Source: Rhea pennata
Lineage: Eukaryota > Chordata > Aves > Rheiformes > Rheidae
Direction of reading: 5' to 3'
DNA: 64,000 bases
NCBI RefSeq assembly: GCF_028389875.1
Contig: NC_084687.1
Span: 3,012,157-3,076,156, forward strand
In this document: piece by piece, positions 34,101 through 64,000 of the stretch
Layout of the letters: each line of letters begins with the position of its first letter
Position numbering within the stretch: the first letter of the stretch is position 1
Made by a program: the position numbers and the translations under genes
The notes under the pieces: generated by a model
Told to the model about the DNA's origin: nothing
The model's input: the letters and a program-made list of their open reading frames with translations, nothing else
The model's database searches: none

Positions 34101-35321
34101 AACCAGTATTTTCTGAAGCCATTGCTGATTCTGAGCACTTCAATACACCCTCAGGGAGATTTTCTCAGGTGGTTAAGCCAGCCAGCACTCCTCAAGGTTA
34201 CGGGGGAGAAAGGGAGTTGTAGGAGCTCAGCCTCTTTGAAAATCAGAGGTAAGGAAAATCAAAGTGCTAGTGACAGAGCAGGCTGTGGTGGTTGGACACA
34301 CATCTTAAATGTGAAGATTGCCCCCAAAGTCTTGGAGCATCCCACAGGGATCCACAAGTGTCTGAGGAGCAGATCCCTCCATCTCTCCCAAGGAAAATGC
34401 TCTACTTTGGCCTAGGGGAGTTTTATCTGGAGAAAGGGAACAATTTGGCTAGGAAGCTGGAAATGGCTGGAAATTACCAAAGTACTTTATAGTGATGATA
34501 CATCTTTATTGTCACTTATTAAATATGTCAAAACAAGAGGGAAACCTTAAAAGAATTATCTTTATAGCTCAGTGTTTTTATGATAAAGATAAGAAGCTGA
34601 ATCATTCCAAAACTAAATCTCAGGCTGCTGGGGTTTTCTTCATCAGAAGAACTGGTATTAACAATTTCTCTGGCAGTGCTGTTACGGGATCTGGGTTGTT
34701 AGCTTTACCAAAGTAATCAGTTTCTTAACAACATATGAGGAAATCTGAAAAGTTCCAATATAAATTCTGAAAATACTTTCTAGCAATGCAAACCATGTTT
34801 CAGGTTCATTCTAAGTAATAGGCTACAGGAAAAAATAAAAGTGAAAGAGATTAGCAGTGCATTTTCTCTATAACTCCTCTGTAAAGACATTTTATGTTTT
34901 TCCCCCATTTCATGACTCTGTTACAAGTGGATTTACTCTAAAAATGATCCAGAACGTTTGGTAGCTTTCCAGCTTCTAAAGATTTCTAGGGAATAAGAGA
35001 GAACTCTTAACTCTTCCGACTTCGCACTGATTTTGTTTTGTTGGGTTTTTATTTCCCTGCTTAGCTGCTTTCATACATGTTTCTGAGACACAGACAACGT
35101 TTCCTTGATTCGAAAGAAAATTGTCCTTGGATGATTTAGAGTGGGAAGCTGAAGATAAAAACTGGTAATAAATAAATAAATAAATAAATGAAATAAAAAG
35201 TCCTGGCTGTGTAAAAGCACCGTACAGGTCAGTCCTAAGTGGAGGGGGCATCTTGGGTGCCCTGGTCTCCTTTTTGAGGCGGTGCGGGCTCGAATGCAAG
35301 GCCGGCGGCTCTTACCTGCAT
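28034..35321 (-). CDS. ETV7: ETV7 (TEL2), ETS-family transcriptional repressor, gene span
   Basis: Eight coding exons on the minus strand: 35321-35316, 32586-32469, 32206-32042, 31212-31105, 30072-29857, 29606-29464, 29050-28950 and 28145-28034. All are GT-AG and phase-consistent, and total 969 nt (322 aa plus stop; human 341). The pointed (PNT/SAM) oligomerisation domain spans about residues 35-115 ([39 protein letters not shown]). The ETS DNA-binding domain spans about 205-290 ([31 protein letters not shown]). Known ETV7 is a nuclear repressor, interferon-inducible in human cells, that pairs with ETV6. Exon junctions match the ETV6/ETV7 pattern. One oddity is Gln246 where relatives have Arg. 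ETV6 is excluded because the central linker is short. Confidence 0.97.
28950..29050 (-). CDS. ETV7: ETV7 coding exon 7, ETS recognition helix
   Basis: The acceptor is GCTCCTTCCAG and the donor TTTAG|GTAAGA. The exon has 101 nt. It encodes [20 protein letters not shown] and [14 protein letters not shown]. The recognition-helix arginines (SRALRHYY) are intact. Confidence 0.97.
29464..29606 (-). CDS. ETV7: ETV7 coding exon 6, ETS domain part 1
   Basis: The acceptor is GAACACTCAG and the donor CACAAG|GTAAAT. The exon has 143 nt, phase 1 to 0. It encodes [39 protein letters not shown], Gln246 and LWGNHK. In ETV6, ETV7 and most ETS proteins the residue at Gln246 is Arg (LARLWG). Confidence 0.97.
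29857..30072 (-). CDS. ETV7: ETV7 coding exon 5, linker
   Basis: The acceptor is GGGTTTTCTTGCAG and the donor ATTGCAG|GTGAAT. The exon has 216 nt, phase 1 at both ends. It encodes an Ala/Pro/Ser-rich linker ending [16 protein letters not shown]. The DGRIA start of the ETS region matches human ETV7 and ETV6, while the rest is poorly conserved. Confidence 0.92.
31105..31212 (-). CDS. ETV7: ETV7 coding exon 4, end of PNT domain
   Basis: The acceptor is CCCTGTAG and the donor GGAAG|GTATGA. The exon has 108 nt, phase 1 at both ends. It encodes [20 protein letters not shown], almost identical to the human exon, then a divergent tail. Confidence 0.96.
32042..32206 (-). CDS. ETV7: ETV7 coding exon 3, PNT domain
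   Basis: The acceptor ATGGTTTCAG precedes GAATCCAGCC; phase and the RLRIQP match select it over an upstream TTTCAG. It encodes most of the pointed domain, including [17 protein letters not shown] and [20 protein letters not shown]. The donor is AGCTCAG|GTTAGA, phase 1. Confidence 0.96.
32469..32586 (-). CDS. ETV7: ETV7 coding exon 2
   Basis: The acceptor is TTTCTTTTCCCCAG and the donor CTGA|GTGAGT. The exon is 118 nt, phase 0 to phase 1. The peptide ends [12 protein letters not shown], against GEGGICKLPGRL in human. Joined across the intron it gives RLRIQPSLW, which fixes the next acceptor. Confidence 0.92.
35168..35189. repeat. (AATA)n microsatellite
   Basis: About five copies of an AATA unit in ETV7 intron 1, just outside the GC-rich island. 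Confidence 0.9.
35316..35321 (-). CDS. ETV7: ETV7 coding exon 1 (six coding bases)
   Basis: The minus strand reads GGGGATGCAG|GTAAGAG. ATG-CAG followed by a consensus donor gives Met-Gln in phase 0, joining [10 protein letters not shown] in exon 2. Human ETV7 begins MQEGELAISP, so both start and junction fit. The upstream sequence is GC-rich 5' UTR and promoter. Confidence 0.88.
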
Positions 35322-35344
35322 CCCCGGCGGCGGTGGGTCGCCGC

Positions 35345-35655
35345 TCCCTGCAGCCGTGCTCGGCGCCGCCCCGGCCTCGGTGCTCGGCGCTGTCCCGGTG
35401 CCGGGAGCTGCCCTTGTGCTCAGTGCGGCCCCGGTGCTCGGCGCTGCCGCCGCTGTTGTGCTGCCCCCGTTCCTCGGCGCTGTCTCGGTGCTCGGTGCTG
35501 CCCCGCTGCCCGGCGCTGTCCCGGTGCTCGGCGCTGCCCCGATGCTCGGTGCTGCCCCGGTGCTCGGCGCTGTCTCGGTGCCCGGCGCTGCCCCGATGTT
35601 CGGTGCTGTCCCGGTGCTCGGCGCTGTCCCGGTGCTCGGCGTTGCCCCGGCGCGG
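35345..35655. repeat. 18-bp GC-rich minisatellite
   Basis: About 17 imperfect copies of a unit close to GGTGCTCGGCGCTGTCCC. Variation is mostly C/T and G/A substitution (GATGCTCGGTGCTGCCCC and similar). Because 18 is divisible by three and the unit has no stop codon, several frames stay open and translate as six-residue repeats such as GAAPST on the minus strand. It lies immediately upstream of the ETV7 start codon. Confidence 0.9.
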
Positions 35656-36559
35656 ACAGATCCAGTCCCTGCGGCCTCTCCGAGCTTCGGCGAGATTCTT
35701 CCAGGAAACGAAATCGAAACGAGCCGGAGCCCAGGCAGGCAGCGCCCCTTCCCCGTCCTCTTCCCCCGCCCCGGCCACTGCCCCCGCGTCCCCGCACGGC
35801 CGGTGCCTCTGCCCGGGCAGACCGGGGACCCCGAGGGACGCCAGCATCGAGACAGTGCCGGTGTCCCCTGCCAGGCCCGGGGTCCCTCCTCCCCCCTCTC
35901 CTCCCCCCCCCCCCCCGGTGCCTGGCCCGCAGCAGAGACTGGGCAGCACCGGGGGCTGCAGCGAGGCTCAGCAACCCGGACCCTGGCCAGCATTGGGTGG
36001 ACACGCTGCTGGAGGGTCTGCCGGTCACCACGGGACGTACAGGCTCCATGGCACCTGAGCCTGCGGCTTATGTATCTGGATTTATCTCTTTTGGGTAATG
36101 ATGAGTGAGGCTTTTGGCTGCAGGGGCTCTGAGCAAGGAGGGAAGAGGCTGCAAGGGGCCCTGCGCTGAGCCTGGTGCTGCCTCCAGCCCCTCCGTGGGG
36201 CCCGGCAGGGCCTGGTGGGTCTGTGCTGAAGGCACAATGATCCTTCCCCTGGCTCCAGAGCCTCTTCCAAAATGTGCCAGCCAGGGGTGCCAGCCTACGC
36301 CAGCCTGGTAACAACCATACATGCTCTGGCTGTGGGGTCACCGTGGTCCCTGCGGCCCCACAGGCAAGAAGGAGCAGCCAGTGTCACCACACCCCTGCAA
36401 AGCCCCCAGAACAGCTCAGGAAATGAATTGTCCCCAGGCCTGGAGTGGAAAGCGGCTCTTGAAGCAGGCCCTTGGCAACTGGGGGCAACCTGGGCTGTCT
36501 CGGTGCGACGCAGACTTTCATGTAGAGGGGCTGGGGGTGGCAACGGGGCTGCGTACGGC

Positions 36560-36790
36560 TGTGCACTAGGGTATGTGCAGCAAGGTGTGCGCGCAGGAGA
36601 GCGTGCACGGGAGGTGTGCGCGCAGGAGAGCACGCGCAGGGGTGCACGCACTGCTCCACATAAGAAGGTGTGCACAGGTAAGTGTGCCCGGGAGGGTGTG
36701 TGTGCGCGCGGGAGGGTGTGCACTGAAGGTGTGCACAGGAAGGTGCACGCATGCACAGGACTCCGCGCACAAGCGTGCACACGAGAGTGC
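36560..36790. repeat. degenerate GTGTGC(GC)AGGAG-type tandem tract
   Basis: Irregular repeats of GTGTGCGCGCAGGAGAGC, GTGTGCACAGG and similar units, with long alternating purine-pyrimidine runs. The copies are too diverged for a fixed period. The tract lies between the ETV7 minisatellite and the KCTD20 core promoter. Confidence 0.75.
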
Positions 36791-36949
36791 GCCCAGCGGC
36801 GCCCCCCGCCCCCACCCCGCGTCCCCCTCCTGCCCCGCCCACCTCCCCGCCCACTCCGGCGTCGCCCCGCCCCGCCCGATCCCTCGCCTCTCATTGGCTA
36901 GCCCCCTTCGGCCCCCTTGGGCCAATCGGGTGGCGGGGGCGAGGAGGCG

Positions 36950-62449
<25,500 letters not shown>

Positions 62450-63320
62450 GAGCCACACTCCCTAGTCTAACTGTGCAATCAAAAGCAACGTCTCCTCCAA
62501 CAGAAAGAAATGATGCTGTTTGCTTCCACTACAAAAACTTCCAGATTGGTGGGTGCTGAATCTTTTACCTAAACTTCTAAAAGAAGAGCAGAAGTATTTG
62601 GTATGAGAGAGAAAATTCCAGGCCTCTCAAGACAAAGCTTTCTTTTACCATTAGGCACTTAGGTTTGCTTTTGTGATAATTGGTTACAAAGGACCGAACA
62701 TCAAAACAAGACAGATTACACTCTTTCATCAACCAGCAGAAATGTAGCACTGTTGTGACAGCAAAATACTGTGTGGGGGAATCTGCTTACACTGCCACCT
62801 GGCTTTGCATCCAGTGATGTTGTACTGCTGTTTTTAGGAAAGATGAAACTAGTTTAGTAGGAAGCGTGTACCTGTTCACAGGAATTTCCCCATATATACT
62901 TCTGCATAAGAGGGAATCGCACTGGTTTTAGGGATATTGTTTCCGTTCAGTAAAATGAGCAATCAGGCTGAAGGAAAAAGCCCCAAAAAAGACTCTAGTT
63001 GATATTTTACAAACTAAGTGAATCTGTTTAATAGTGAAATAGATGCAAGAAGCTCTCTAGAGGTGACTGTGCATGTTAAAGACTTGCAGTTTTCTTTTCC
63101 ATCCCTCTGCTAAGCCAAACAAAAGCCAGCGGAGGAGCTCTCTGTACAGGCAGGCTAACAGCCAAGTAAAGCCCTTGGTCCCATCAGCCTTAGAGTTCCT
63201 GCTGACTTTCCAAGGAGTGCTCAACCCACAGGGCCCATTGCAGCTTTGAAAGGCCAGCTACTTTCTTCCCAGTCTGGAACCAGTTTTGCTGTCAGGCAGG
63301 TAAGAAATATCAATAATAAA

Positions 63321-64000
63321 GCAGCCTTCAACAAGGAAAATGCATGTATCTGGGAACAACTCTCCACTGCTGCTCTGAATATATTATAGTCTGTGGTTAA
63401 AGCTTTGTTCGCTTTGGATTCAGGACCGAAGGAGCTGTGACCGCAAGTATGTGATATAGTATAGAAGTCTTCCAGGCTGGTTCAGCTCAACTAGTTATCA
63501 TGGAGACTATCTGGTTCTGCTCCTGCAGTATGAAGTTTCCTGTAGACTTGCTTAACCCAGTGCTGCCAGGTTAACTGGAATGGGCCTGCCTTACACATCG
63601 GTCATTTCTGAAGGCAGCGTAGATTTTCCATATGCAAAGTAGAGTTATAGGCACCTTAGGCATGATGCTGGTCCAAGGAAACTTTGAAATCCTTAAAAAC
63701 AAATATGTAAAAGGAGAGTTAGTTCCCATGCAAATTTCCCAAGTTCAGGTCAGTTCTGCTTTTGCAACTGACTGCAGTTAAAACCTGTACTAATTAGACA
63801 TCAAGTTACCTGGTCATACTTAGCAACATAGAGGCAAGTATCAGTCTAAATATTTAATCCTTTGTCAGGGTTGCTTCATCAAGCAGGTTTTCATTGTTCT
63901 TTAAAGATCTGTTTGCAAAGTGTAAGGTAGTCTTAATAATAGTGAAGGTTGTTACTGTTTTGGTGCTAAGGACATTTCTTTTTCCCTGTGTAAGTAACTT
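63321..64000. other. KCTD20 downstream flank or distal 3' UTR
   Basis: No open frame, repeat or recognisable gene. In human the next gene is STK38; none of its exons is seen here. Confidence 0.6.

Noticed and set aside
35071-36341. Overlapping open frames of 200-370 codons on both strands in the GC island
   Set aside because: They result from stop-codon-poor GC-rich and period-18 repeat sequence. All frames are open at once and the peptides are low-complexity; none starts with a good ATG and exon structure except the two ETV7 codons.

Overview
The window is vertebrate nuclear DNA, most likely from a bird. The genes are split into short exons by GT-AG introns. The one recognisable interspersed repeat is a CR1-like LINE 3' end, a family typical of birds and other reptiles. 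There is also a sharp GC-rich promoter island. The four genes, PNPLA1, BNIP5 (C6orf222), ETV7 and KCTD20, are neighbours on human chromosome 6p21.3. All gene calls come from reading exons, splice sites and reading-frame phase by eye against remembered family sequences; no search was run, and I do not name a species.

Layout. Positions 1-3805: downstream flank of PNPLA1, with nothing firmly assignable. Positions 3806-10969, minus strand: PNPLA1, a patatin-like acyltransferase, in six phase-consistent exons with an intact Ser/Asp catalytic pair but no sign of the long proline-rich tail of the human protein. Positions 16233-20428, minus strand: BNIP5, with a basic N-terminal exon, a textbook BH3 motif in its own 62-nt exon and a conserved-looking 88-residue C-terminal exon. 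Positions 20429-28033: intergenic, with poly(A) tracts and the CR1 fragment. Positions 28034-35321, minus strand: ETV7, an ETS repressor with PNT and ETS domains, in eight exons; the first codes for only two residues. Positions 35240-37560: a CpG-rich island between the divergent ETV7 and KCTD20 genes. It holds an 18-bp minisatellite, a GTGTGC-rich purine/pyrimidine-alternating tract, CCAAT and ETS sites, and a decayed G-rich array with CCAT-TTGG motifs. Positions about 36980-62449, plus strand: KCTD20, with an inferred non-coding first exon, an intron of about 20 kb, seven coding exons (418 aa) and a 3' UTR. Positions 62450-64000: distal 3' UTR or downstream flank.

The genes do not form one pathway. 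PNPLA1 acts in skin barrier lipid synthesis, BNIP5 carries a BCL2-family-binding BH3 helix, ETV7 is a DNA-binding repressor, and KCTD20 is a BTB protein linked to Akt signalling. What they share is conserved synteny, and ETV7 and KCTD20 also share a head-to-head promoter island. I found no clearly undescribed system. The most unusual sequence is the repeat-rich ETV7/KCTD20 island, where the minisatellite lies in a frame open through the ETV7 start codon.
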